Positions 7,374 to 16,083 of a stretch of DNA of 64,000 bases are shown here, one piece after another (position 1 is the stretch's first letter; each line of letters begins with the position of its first letter). Origin of the DNA: Paenarthrobacter sp. A20 (lineage in GTDB: Bacteria; Actinomycetota; Actinomycetes; Actinomycetales; Micrococcaceae). Both the position numbers and the translations under genes were made by a program. The notes under the pieces are model-generated. The model saw only the letters and a program-made list of their open reading frames with translations, made no database searches and was not told the origin of the DNA. The stretch covers positions 3,162,001 through 3,226,000 of the forward strand of contig NZ_JALJWH010000001.1 of the NCBI RefSeq assembly GCF_024168825.1, written 5' to 3'.

Positions 7374-9494
7374 TTAGCCATCGCTGGATCGTCCGCTTGC
7401 TCGTTCTTGACGCCACCGCAGAAGTTCTTCGAAGGCGAACCTTGCACGCTGCTCCACGGACGGGATTTCGTCGCCTTGGGCCGCAGGAACATCTGCCGGC
7501 TCCTCGAGCGGCAACGTCAGCAGTGGGTCGGGCGGGACAGTATTCTCGAGTTGGTTGGTAAGCAACGTGAGACTGGACGGCAGCGCCTGGTAGTCTCCTG
7601 CGGCGTATGAGGATATGACAAAGTTTGCAGCCAGAGCGGTGAGTGAAAGCGGGCCTGCCTCCAAAGCGGACAAAGTTTCGACCTGCAGCCTGGGCAAGCC
7701 TTCCAGAACAACGAGGTACTGCCACACCGCGAGTATTTCGTCTATGGGAACTTTGGAATTAGCCTTTTGCCATTCCGCCAGCAGCCACGCTGCAGCTTGC
7801 TGGTTCCATATTTCGGTCATGTCATTGAACAATTCATGCTCGGGAGCAGGCGTTGATTGCTCCAGGACCGAACGTTGCGCCACTTCGTTGTCGGATCGGT
7901 TCTTGTTCTGTTGTAAGCCGTGCCCCAGGATTACTGGGCGGGAGAATTTCTCGACGAACACTTCGACGGCGGGTTTATCCCATGGCTCGCAATGCCACAG
8001 CAGGCTGGCCAGCCAGACTGATCGAAGCCGTATGGTCGTTGAGCGGAAGTCTTCGTCGACGTTCCCTCTGGATAATCCGGTGCTGAGGTAGTCGATCAGG
8101 TGCTGCCCGTCCAACTCATGATCCGTGTGGCGGGTGCCCTTCTTCAGCGCCTGGATCTGCATCTGTTCGTTGGGGTGGTCAAACGTCTCAGGGCACTTGT
8201 GCCCAATGGCAACTTCCCCTCGCCGGATTCGGGCCAGATCGCTGATGACAGCAGCGTCGGACATGTCTCCCACAGGCAGGGAAAAGGTGAAGTACCTGTC
8301 GAAGTATTCTGAATCGCTGACTCGGAACTTTCCGCCGTTAGTGCCCCAAAAGGGGTCGGGGAAAGCATGCGGAAATAGCGAAGCCAAAGCTTCCATCAGT
8401 TCAACTATCGTGTCGCCCTTGTATCCACAATCATTGATCCTGCTGCTCCACACCTCTTTGGAAGTGGCTTTGACTCCACGGCTGATTCCCTTCCGTATCA
8501 GTTCGCCCCTCCAGGACGGTAAGCGTCGGTAGAGATCCGGATAGAAGATCCGGAGGAAGGTTATGGCGAAGAAGTCCGCTGGGTCGACATCACCTTGGGC
8601 AAGCTGCAGGAATGTCACCGCTTGCCCGGTATAGCGGTGGCAAGCACGTGGGGTGGTCAGTGTGGTGGCCATGTGGTTGTCGTAGAACGATTCGAACCTG
8701 TTCGCCGGCGACGTTCCGCCGTTGCTTTGAGCCGATGCGCGGGCCAGGATCGGCTTCAACGCGGTATCGATGATCTCCTGAAGAAAATGCTGCTGCGGGT
8801 CCGGGAGGTCCAGAGGGTACTGCACGATCTTTTCCAAGTAGACCTGTGCGTCGCTTTCTTCGCCACCCAGGCCTAGGGACAGCGTTTTGATCGTTGACCT
8901 TCGATCGTAGGCAAGCAGGTAGTTGACCCTGGGGAAGCGACCCAAAAGCCGGATGGTCTTCATCAGCAGCAGCAGGTCCTTGGGCTGAACGCGGTCCACA
9001 TCGTCCACGACGACAAGGACCTTCACTCGTGCTGCATTGATGGTTCCGGCCATGTCTTTGAACGCAGAATCCCAGGATTTTTCCGGCAGGAATTCGCGGA
9101 CCGTTTCGGACACTCCCGTCCCAACATGGGGGATGGCCTTCAAAATAGGTGTTGTGCGCCGCGCGACGTCGACCGCCTTCTTACGAAGACTCTTACGGGT
9201 TCCTCGTGGAAAAGCTTCAAGTATTGCTGCATAGAGTTCGGCCTGTAGACGCATTTCGTCGAAGGACCAAGGGTTGAAGCGGACGACTTTGACGGAATCA
9301 TCAAGGGCGCCTGTGATGAAGTTCAGCACGGATGTCTTGCCTGAGCCCCACGGACCTACGAGTCCGAAGACGGTGCTGTCATTGCTGTCAGCCAGGTTCT
9401 CGATGAGGTCCTTCGCCATTTTGACAAAGGGGCCGCGATCCAGTTTGTCTTTGCGGCGGTCTGTCTCCGGCGCGTCTACCCATGGTTCAGTCAC
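7374..9494 (-). CDS. KAP-family P-loop NTPase
   Basis: About 706 residues from the GTG at 9494; a GTG at 9533 is also in frame without a visible ribosome binding site. Walker A (GPWGSGKTS) lies near residue 47, followed by the RFNPWSFDE motif typical of KAP NTPases and by a Walker B (VLVVVDDVDR) near residue 160. No hydrophobic hairpin within the NTPase domain is evident, so this is probably a soluble member. The C-terminal half is helical and unassigned. KAP NTPases include PifA, which excludes phage, and many lie in defence islands. The gene converges on the broken TM2 gene and stands alone. Confidence 0.85.
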   Translation of the reverse strand: MTEPWVDAPETDRRKDKLDRGPFVKMAKDLIENLADSNDSTVFGLVGPWGSGKTSVLNFITGALDDSVKVVRFNPWSFDEMRLQAELYAAILEAFPRGTRKSLRKKAVDVARRTTPILKAIPHVGTGVSETVREFLPEKSWDSAFKDMAGTINAARVKVLVVVDDVDRVQPKDLLLLMKTIRLLGRFPRVNYLLAYDRRSTIKTLSLGLGGEESDAQVYLEKIVQYPLDLPDPQQHFLQEIIDTALKPILARASAQSNGGTSPANRFESFYDNHMATTLTTPRACHRYTGQAVTFLQLAQGDVDPADFFAITFLRIFYPDLYRRLPSWRGELIRKGISRGVKATSKEVWSSRINDCGYKGDTIVELMEALASLFPHAFPDPFWGTNGGKFRVSDSEYFDRYFTFSLPVGDMSDAAVISDLARIRRGEVAIGHKCPETFDHPNEQMQIQALKKGTRHTDHELDGQHLIDYLSTGLSRGNVDEDFRSTTIRLRSVWLASLLWHCEPWDKPAVEVFVEKFSRPVILGHGLQQNKNRSDNEVAQRSVLEQSTPAPEHELFNDMTEIWNQQAAAWLLAEWQKANSKVPIDEILAVWQYLVVLEGLPRLQVETLSALEAGPLSLTALAANFVISSYAAGDYQALPSSLTLLTNQLENTVPPDPLLTLPLEEPADVPAAQGDEIPSVEQRARFAFEELLRWRQERASGRSSDG

Positions 9495-9996
9495 ACCTGC
9501 GATTCTAGGCAGAAACCACGACCTATGTGGCACGCATACTTGCCTAAGGTCTTCGATCCGGACGAATTCAACAATGACTTATTCCGTCGTTCATTCAGCA
9601 TGAAAGTAGATGAAATGACAAGAAGAATGGAGCTGAGCCTGCCCGGAAGGGGAGATCTCCCGACATGAATTTCGTGTCGGCGCGCTCGATGAGATGAAAG
9701 TGACCTATCCGCGCCTTGGCTGCCCGGCAGGTACGACTTACGCGGCTGCGCGGGTAGGCACTGCAATCCAATGCCATCGCGAATAGTGGCGCATTCGAGG
9801 GCCCATGCGGGCGAGGGTCATGTCGCCTCCTGACCGAACCGCCATGAATGTGTGAAAGGAGGAAATCTGATGACCGTACCTTGTACCGAACCCATCAACT
9901 CCGACGGCCTTCAACGGGTGCCGCTTTGCTGCCTCGGCGGACCTTCGGGTTCCCCTGCCAGCGGCCTCAGAAAAGCAACCTGTATGAGCAAAAAAG

Positions 9997-10019
9997 AAGT
10001 GTGGACAATGTCCACACTT
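9997..10019. repeat. 23-bp perfect palindrome (GTGTGGACA family)
   Basis: Eleven bases each side of one central A, with core GTGTGGACAATGTCCACAC. The 19-bp core recurs inverted at 62045-62063, and half copies flank the IS110 gene at 59929 and 61570. It begins the ~130-bp repeat that also precedes the tRNA-like core near 61.68 kb. Confidence 0.85.
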
Positions 10020-10110
10020 TCCGCCCCAGACTGGCTCGTACTGCCGCCGGACTGGGCCGAATTCGGCATGTTTCCGCAGGATCCCAGTAATGGCAAGGCC
10101 GGGAATCGCG

Positions 10111-10131
10111 TTCGAGTCCCACCTCGGGCAC
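10111..10131 (+). repeat. tRNA-3'-end-like direct repeat, copy A
   Basis: The core TCGAGTCCCACCTCGGGCAC (10112-10131, preceded by T) looks like the T-arm and 3' acceptor strand of a tRNA. It is identical at 55551-55571 and 61678-61698. No complete tRNA can be folded here because the matching 5' acceptor strand is missing. It is most simply a displaced attachment site. Confidence 0.7.
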
Positions 10132-10144
10132 TGTGTTGTCGCAG

Positions 10145-10169
10145 GTCAGGGGCCTATATGGCCCCTGAC
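10145..10169 (+). terminator. Hairpin after tRNA-like copy A
   Basis: GTCAGGGGCC at 10145-10154 pairs perfectly with 10160-10169 around TATAT. There is no T-run on either side. Confidence 0.6.
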
Positions 10170-10217
10170 TGTGTACAAAACCCCTAAAAGTGTGTACAGC
10201 GGCGTAGCGTTTTATGC

Positions 10218-10256
10218 ATGGCCAGCATCTCTAAACGACCCAAAAACTCTTTTTGA
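10218..10256 (+). pseudogene. 12-codon stub resembling an integrase N-terminus
   Basis: Reads MASISKRPKNSF and stops. MASI-x-KRP is a common opening of actinobacterial tyrosine integrases. It lies 87 bases after the tRNA-like core, where an integrase gene often starts. Too short for certainty. Confidence 0.3.
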
Positions 10257-10591
10257 CATCCGCGTCGTCGCGTCCCCAGGGCGCGGCGGCGCGGCAGTCA
10301 TTTTCTGAAGATGCATTGATGACTCCCCGCGCCCGGGTCTGGCCGCGCATTCAAGGCGGACGCGGTCAATTTGTGCATGTCTTATCCCGAGGTCTTGGCA
10401 GCCGCGCATTGTCATCGCCCTTCCGGTTCTACTCAGGTCACGCCTGTCTGGGGAAAGCCCCGTGACACGGCAGTGAATCCCCTGGTTCCAGCGCGTACCA
10501 AACTGCGTCCACCTCTGGCACCGAGCGCCCATCGGGCCTTCGCTACCCGGGCCCTTGATCTCGGCTACCCCAATAGCAGTGGAGTCTTGAC

Positions 10592-11356
10592 TCAAGGGTC
10601 TCGGGCCCCGAAGAACAAGGTTGAGCTTGGCCAGTTCCGCCGGTTTGTCGTACCGCAGGTAGCCGACCAGTTCACGAGCCCGGGCCCAATTTTCTGCTCC
10701 ACGGGAGCGCCGTCGTTCTTGATGCCCGGCCGGGACCGGGTGAAGGTGATCCTATGTTCCTGACAGTAGGCGACCAGGTGATCATTGTTGAAATCCGAAT
10801 CGTTGTCCGAAGCAAAACCCAGGATCGGGAACGGGAACACCGCGCTGACGTGTTCCAAGGCCTCAAGGACCCACTTGCCGGCTTTGTTCCGCACCGAATG
10901 GTTTACCGTCCAGCCGCTGGCGATATCTGCCACCGTCAGGGTGAAACAGAACTCCACGAGGCTGTTGCCGCCCTCGTGTAAAGCTGCCTGTTCATCCGTG
11001 ATGACCAACTCCATCTCACGGCGCAGCGAGGGCGGCAGCATCGGGGCCAGCAGCTTCCCCGCCGGGGCCCGCAGCACAGCCCAGCACTTGACCAGACCAG
11101 GTAACAGCTCGGGAGCGTATACAGGGGCCCTCCCAGGCCTTGGCCTGACGATCTTTAACACCAAAGCGCCGCGCAAGGCCGCCCTGGCATAGTCCCGGTG
11201 CCACCCGGTCAACTCGACCGGCTCATCCAAAATCCTGGACTTCGCCTCCCGGGACGCGCCCTGATACGCAAGAGCCTTCTTGGTCAAAGCCTGCCGTTGG
11301 GCCATCGTGAGCTCCATGAAACGGGCATAACCCCAGACCGCCACCGACACCCTCAA
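10592..11356 (-). pseudogene. Degenerate DDE/integrase-core transposase (ISNCY-like)
   Basis: The frame MELTMAQRQALTKKALAYQG (from 11317) through LTGWHRDYARAALRGALVLK is the N-terminus of a common actinobacterial integrase-core transposase. The middle is missing: MELVITDEQAAL runs straight into HEGGNSLVEFCFTLTVADIA, skipping what should be over 60 residues. A catalytic-core region follows (FASDNDSDFNNDHL), where the usual DNGSEF has changed. The end is out of frame after DGAPVEQK, and the C-terminal ~100 residues are absent. The element is therefore dead. It sits between the tRNA-like repeat and the IclR gene, and marks past insertion at this junction. Confidence 0.75.
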
Positions 11357-11496
11357 CCACGCCGCTACGAGGAGGTTTTCAAATGAGGAAACGTATCCGG
11401 TTGAGCGGAGGTTTTCTATAAGTCAACGCGACTTATTGACGCGGATCACATTCATCCCTATCCTCTTTCAGAACTTACGAAAGGTGTTCGCATATT

Positions 11497-12267
11497 ATGA
11501 ACTCCGCACCCAGGATTTCAAGCACTGTCAGCACGGCGTTGAGGATCCTTCGCCTGCTATCAACACGCCCAGGAGGCTTCCGGCTCAGCGACGTTGCGGA
11601 AGCTTGCAAGATCGGAAAAAGCAGCGCACACGTTCTCCTTTCCACTTTGGTGGAGCAAGGTTTCGTACAAAAGCTGTCCTCTGGCAACTACGGGCTGGGC
11701 ATTACTGCCTTCGAAGTTGGTTCAGCGGTTCCCGAGAACGTTCGATTCGGGGGAGCGATTGCCCGCCCGATGCGGGAGCTGGCCGACACTTCGGGTGAAT
11801 CGGTTTCGCTGGCCCTTCTGCATGGTCGCCATGCGGTCATGGTTCAAAGATTTGAAAGTCGACAGATCCTCAGGGCCGAGATTCGCATTGGAACCCGAAT
11901 GCCGCTCTTCGCTTGCGCATCAGGGAAGTACTTCCTGGCACACATGCCAATGGACGAGGTCAACTCGCTCTACCCCGACAAGGAGCTCCCTCAAGGTGTT
12001 TCGTCCGGGCAACTGCGTACAAAGGCCGCCTTGATCGGGCAATTCGAAGAGATCAGGAGCCGTAACTACGCCTCAAACGTTGGCGAATACGCCGATGGCA
12101 TCAATGGTGTCGCGACAGGTGTCCGGAACGCTTCTGGGGAACTTGTTGCGGCGTTGAGCATCGCAGGTCCGTCTAGCCGATTCGATATCGATTCGTGGAC
12201 TGAACCGCTACTGTCCACCGCGCATTCCATGTCCCTGATTCACGGGAAGCGCGGCCAGGGAGTCTAA
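11497..12267 (+). CDS. IclR-family transcriptional regulator
   Basis: 256 residues. The N-terminal winged helix (about residues 10-70, ALRILRLLSTRPGGFRLSDV, then GKSSAHVLLSTLVEQGFV) is followed by the IclR effector-binding domain (about 85-250), with RIGTRMPLFACASGKYFLAH and the late NGVATGVRNASGELVAALSI. IclR proteins usually sense a small catabolic intermediate and control the neighbouring operon. It lies 31 bases before the hyuA-like gene on the same strand, so it probably controls the amidohydrolase-transporter-aminotransferase operon. The C-terminus is complete. The effector cannot be told from sequence. Confidence 0.9.
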   Translation: MNSAPRISSTVSTALRILRLLSTRPGGFRLSDVAEACKIGKSSAHVLLSTLVEQGFVQKLSSGNYGLGITAFEVGSAVPENVRFGGAIARPMRELADTSGESVSLALLHGRHAVMVQRFESRQILRAEIRIGTRMPLFACASGKYFLAHMPMDEVNSLYPDKELPQGVSSGQLRTKAALIGQFEEIRSRNYASNVGEYADGINGVATGVRNASGELVAALSIAGPSSRFDIDSWTEPLLSTAHSMSLIHGKRGQGV

Positions 12268-12298
12268 CCCCAGCCTCCCAATAATTGAAAGGAACCCG

Positions 12299-14326
12299 AT
12301 GACTTTCGTCGCCGGAATAGATGTCGGCGGCACGTTCACCGACGTGCTGCTATACGAAGAAGACAAGCGCAAGCTGCGCCTTGCTAAGGTCTTTTCCACG
12401 CCTTCCATGCAGGCAGACGGGCTTCTCAACGGCCTGAACCAATTTGGTGTGCCGCTCTCAGAGTTGGACGCCCTGCTCCATGGGACAACAGTGGCCACCA
12501 ATGCTGTGCTCGAACGTAAAGGAGCGCGCACAGCTCTCATCACCACACGAGGTTTTAGGGACGTTTTGGAGTTGCGACGCCGGGACCGGCCGACAACCTA
12601 CGGCCTCACCGGCCAATACACGCCGCTGGTGCCCCGATCACGGTCCTACGAACTCGACGAACGTATTGGATCCGACGGTGAAGTTATCACCCCGCTGTCA
12701 GTGGCCGCGCTCCGGGAGCTGGTGAACGTCCTTCGCGAGGACGGGATCGAGTCCGTGGCGGTATGCCTGATCAACAGCTACGCGAACAGCGTCCACGAGC
12801 TGAAAGTTGCGGATTTCCTACGGCAGGAAATGCCGGAAATGGCTGTATCCGTCTCCTTCGAAATTTCGCCACAGCTAGGTGAGTATGAGAGGGCGAGTAC
12901 CACCGCAATCAATGCGTTCGTAACCAAACAGATGTCCCTCTACCTAGGGACTGTCCAGGACCGTATGCGGGCAGAAGGGTTCAATCACGACGTCTTGGTT
13001 ATGCAGTCCAACGGAGGCGTCATCCCAGCCAAGCAGGCTGGCAAATACGCCGTCCGTACGCTGCTTTCCGGTCCTGCGGCCGGCACCGTTGCCGCGGCGC
13101 ACTTTGGAAAGGCCGCTGGCCTCCCTGATGTGATTTCCTGCGATATGGGTGGCACAAGCTTCGACGTCGCACTCATTCCCGGGGCTCTTCCGTCTGTAAC
13201 CAGTGAGAGCGAGATTGAGTATGGACTGCCCCTGAAGCTGCCGATGATCGACATCAAAACGATCGGTGCCGGCGGCGGATCGATTGCCAGTATCGATAGG
13301 GCGGGAATTCTTCAGGTCGGTCCGGAGAGCGCAGGGTCGTTCCCGGGCCCCGCGTGTTACGGCCGCGGCGGGACTCGGCCGACCATCAGCGATGCGAACA
13401 TGGTTCTGGGCCGAATCGCTGCGACTCAGACGCTAGGAACACAGGATGGGTTCCAGCTCGATTACGAGGCGGCATGGATGGCCATTGAAAACGACATTGC
13501 CATTCCGCTCGGACTCAGCGTTCCCGACGCCGCGTTGGCCATTGTCCGCATTGCCAACGAAATGATGGCTAACGCCATACGTATGGTCAGCGTTGACAAG
13601 GGGCATGATCCGAGAAGATTTTCGCTCGTCGGGTTCGGGGGAGCGGGGCCGTTGCACATAGCCGAACTCGCCCGGTCCATCGGGGCCACCAAAGTCATCA
13701 TTCCTCCCCACCCAGGAGCGCTCAGCGCGTTCGGCTGCCTGATGGGGGATATCAAGTACGACTTCATGACGGCCATCACCTCGGACGTCGACAACTGTTC
13801 CCCCGACTACGTGCGGACCGTTCTTGTCGGGCACCGTCAGGAAGGAGAAGGCAAACTTCACTCCGAGGGCTTCGAGAACAGTGACATCGAAGTTCACCAC
13901 ATTGCAGTGTTGAGTTACGCCAAGCAGATGTACACGATCGACGTCCCGCTTGGCGCCCAGGAAGACGGGTGGTCGCCGGAAGCCCTGACTGAGGCGTTCC
14001 GTGCAAAGTACGCGGAGACCTTCGGGAGCCGGCAACGAAGTGGCGCGATAAACCTGGTTTCCCTGCGGACGGTAGTTACAGGACTGCGGAATGACGTCGA
14101 CTTCGAAGCGCCGCAGCCGGTCCCAGGCGTCGAAAGCTCCAGGACGGTGATATTCGACGACGGCGAACATGAAGTGCCGGTGTTAAGGCGCGAATCATTC
14201 GTCGCTGGCCAGGCCATCGAAGGACCTGCCGTGATTAATCAAACGGATACTACAACAATCCTGCCTCCCCGTAGCGTCGCGATTGTCCAAACCAACGGAA
14301 GTCTCGTAGTTGAGGTAGCAGCATGA
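12299..14326 (+). CDS. Hydantoinase/oxoprolinase A-type subunit (HyuA), cassette 1
   Basis: 675 residues. The N-terminus VAGIDVGGTFTDVLLYEE is the phosphate-1 loop of the ASKHA ATPase fold, and CDMGGTSFDV (near residue 281) is the second loop. The family (N-methylhydantoinase, 5-oxoprolinase, caprolactamase, acetone carboxylase) uses ATP to phosphorylate an amide or ketone oxygen so that a B subunit can complete the reaction. The ribosome binding site GAAAGGAACCCG precedes ATG 12299, and the stop overlaps the B-subunit start as ATGA, typical of a two-subunit enzyme. The nearby class III aminotransferase suggests a lactam or cyclic amide substrate; this is inference. Confidence 0.92.
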   Translation: MTFVAGIDVGGTFTDVLLYEEDKRKLRLAKVFSTPSMQADGLLNGLNQFGVPLSELDALLHGTTVATNAVLERKGARTALITTRGFRDVLELRRRDRPTTYGLTGQYTPLVPRSRSYELDERIGSDGEVITPLSVAALRELVNVLREDGIESVAVCLINSYANSVHELKVADFLRQEMPEMAVSVSFEISPQLGEYERASTTAINAFVTKQMSLYLGTVQDRMRAEGFNHDVLVMQSNGGVIPAKQAGKYAVRTLLSGPAAGTVAAAHFGKAAGLPDVISCDMGGTSFDVALIPGALPSVTSESEIEYGLPLKLPMIDIKTIGAGGGSIASIDRAGILQVGPESAGSFPGPACYGRGGTRPTISDANMVLGRIAATQTLGTQDGFQLDYEAAWMAIENDIAIPLGLSVPDAALAIVRIANEMMANAIRMVSVDKGHDPRRFSLVGFGGAGPLHIAELARSIGATKVIIPPHPGALSAFGCLMGDIKYDFMTAITSDVDNCSPDYVRTVLVGHRQEGEGKLHSEGFENSDIEVHHIAVLSYAKQMYTIDVPLGAQEDGWSPEALTEAFRAKYAETFGSRQRSGAINLVSLRTVVTGLRNDVDFEAPQPVPGVESSRTVIFDDGEHEVPVLRRESFVAGQAIEGPAVINQTDTTTILPPRSVAIVQTNGSLVVEVAA

Positions 14327-16011
14327 CTCACGAAATTGACCCTCTGACCCTTGCCGTCATCCGTGGCAGGCTGGAACAGATTGCGGATGAAATGGATACG
14401 GTCTTCGAACGGATGGCGTTCTCTCCTGTCATCTCGGACGCTTGGGATCGCGCCGATGGAATCTACTCGGCAACTGACGGAAGCATGATCGTGCAAGGCC
14501 TCCGAGGTCTTCCGATCTTTGTGGGAACCATGCAGTACACGGTGGCCTCGGTCATCGAGCAGATTGAGCAGCTGGCACCTGGGGATACATATCTCATCAA
14601 CGATCCGTTTGCTGGCGGAACGCACATCATGGACACCAAGCTCGTTCGCCCCTTCTACTACAAAGGGGAATTGTTCGCATTCCTAGCGAACACAGGACAC
14701 TGGCCCGATCTTGGGGGCCGGGTGCCGGGTGGCTTCGGAGCATCTGCAAGCGACTGCTACCAGGAAGGACTGCGTATCCCCGCAGTGAAGCTCTTCAAGG
14801 AAGACGTGCTCCAAACTGACATTGTGCGGTTGGTACAGCACAATTCGCGCATCCCGGAGGACGTCATGGGTGACATCGACGCGCAGGCCACAGCGCTTCG
14901 TGTAGGTGACAATCGACTGACTGAGCTACTTGATGAATACGGCGTAGACACCGTCAATGCTGTCATTGCACAACTTCGCGATCGAAGCGAAACGCAGATG
15001 CGGTCGTATATCTCGGACATTCCCGATGGCCTCTACACTTTCGTCGAAATCATGGACAACGATGGAATCACCGACGAACCGTTGAGGGTAGATGCTCGAC
15101 TCACGATCCGCGGCGACGAGATGGACATTGATTTCAGTCACTCCTCTGCGCCGTGCACGGGGCCGATGAACTCCGTGAAGGCCGCAACCATTTCCAGCAC
15201 CTTGGTTGCCATCAAGCATGTCTTCCCGGATATCCCCATTAACTCCGGCATCATGGCGCCGTTGAATTTCAACCTGCCTGAGACAGTGTTCCTCAACGCT
15301 CAGCCGCCACGCCCTGTCGCCGGGTGCGCGGCTGAAACCAGCCAGCGCATCATCACAGCCGTTATGGGCGCTTTGGCCAGCGCCGTCCCGGAAATGGTGC
15401 CCGCAGGTTCGTCCGCGACAGTTAACAACCTCTCGATGGGAGGCACCGACGAAGACGGAAGCCAATATGTCATGTACGTCTTCCTTGGCGGGGGTTACGG
15501 CGGACACCTTCAAGGAGATGGACTATCCAATGGTTGCTCGTTGATGAGCATAGGCCGGGTGCAGTCCATAGAGACCCTGGAGCAGCGCTATCCTGTGCGG
15601 TTCAACCGCTACGGGCTGCGTGACGGATCGGCCGGCTTGGGAGAAACTCGCGGAGGTTTCGGCGTTCATTTCGAGTTCGAACTTACGAGTGAGCAGGCCC
15701 AGGCCAGTCTGTTGGGGGACCAGTCCAAAACTCCGCCAGTTGGACGTGCCGGTGGAAACAACGGGCTGCCTTCATCGCCGTGGTTCCAGCTGGACGGAAA
15801 GAAAGTCGTTCTCCCCATGGTCAGCAAGGGAGAGAACGTCGGACTCAAGAAAGGAGACATCGTGTGTCTTCGAACTCCTGGAGGGGCAGGATACGGAGAC
15901 CCGGCCAAACGCACGCAAGAAGCCATAGCCCGAGACATCGAGAATGGCTATCTTTCCTCAGAGGCGCCCGCTGAACTGGACGACGCCTTGGCAGATCTCG
16001 TCCAGATCTAA
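14323..16011 (+). CDS. Hydantoinase/oxoprolinase B-type subunit (HyuB), cassette 1
   Basis: 562 residues, the usual length for HyuB. Family features include the N-terminal LAVIRGRLEQIADEMDTVFE, the INDPFAGGTHIMD region near residue 95 and the C-terminal TPGGAGYGDP. The B subunit carries the part of the active site that hydrolyses the activated amide. Its start overlaps the A-subunit stop by 4 bases (ATGA), so the two are translationally coupled. A 12-bp hairpin follows the stop. It is one of two HyuB proteins here (the other at 27.2 kb). The two are clearly different in sequence, so they probably act on different compounds or are old duplicates. Confidence 0.92.
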   Translation: MTHEIDPLTLAVIRGRLEQIADEMDTVFERMAFSPVISDAWDRADGIYSATDGSMIVQGLRGLPIFVGTMQYTVASVIEQIEQLAPGDTYLINDPFAGGTHIMDTKLVRPFYYKGELFAFLANTGHWPDLGGRVPGGFGASASDCYQEGLRIPAVKLFKEDVLQTDIVRLVQHNSRIPEDVMGDIDAQATALRVGDNRLTELLDEYGVDTVNAVIAQLRDRSETQMRSYISDIPDGLYTFVEIMDNDGITDEPLRVDARLTIRGDEMDIDFSHSSAPCTGPMNSVKAATISSTLVAIKHVFPDIPINSGIMAPLNFNLPETVFLNAQPPRPVAGCAAETSQRIITAVMGALASAVPEMVPAGSSATVNNLSMGGTDEDGSQYVMYVFLGGGYGGHLQGDGLSNGCSLMSIGRVQSIETLEQRYPVRFNRYGLRDGSAGLGETRGGFGVHFEFELTSEQAQASLLGDQSKTPPVGRAGGNNGLPSSPWFQLDGKKVVLPMVSKGENVGLKKGDIVCLRTPGGAGYGDPAKRTQEAIARDIENGYLSSEAPAELDDALADLVQI

Positions 16012-16022
16012 CCCCCCAATCA

Positions 16023-16056
16023 GGTGGCAGCTGAGGCTGCAACTTCAGCTGCCACC
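16023..16056 (+). terminator. 12-bp hairpin between hyuB-like and transporter genes
   Basis: GGTGGCAGCTGA at 16023-16034 pairs with TCAGCTGCCACC at 16045-16056. There is no T-run, so it may only attenuate. It supports placing the transporter start downstream at 16084. Confidence 0.55.
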
Positions 16057-16083
16057 AACCCACCCATTCTGATAGGACATGCA

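Larger units (their letters stand above)
9495..10591. other. Non-coding junction between the KAP gene and a transposase remnant
   Basis: No convincing gene of normal length lies here. 9495-9990 holds nothing I can assign; short open frames occur on both strands but none has family features. From 9997 onward are a palindrome, a stretch of about 130 bases that recurs near 55.5 and 61.6 kb, a tRNA-3'-end-like core, a hairpin terminator and a 12-codon integrase-like stub, listed separately. 10260-10590 is GC-rich and unassigned. Confidence 0.6.

Noticed and set aside
10020..10131. Complete tRNA gene
   Set aside because: Only the 3' half resembles a tRNA. No matching 5' acceptor strand, D-arm or anticodon arm can be folded here or at the other two copies.
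9852..10187. Protein-coding gene across the repeat
   Set aside because: The frame is open and partly matches the one at 61.6 kb, but changes between the copies are not confined to third positions, and there is no domain.
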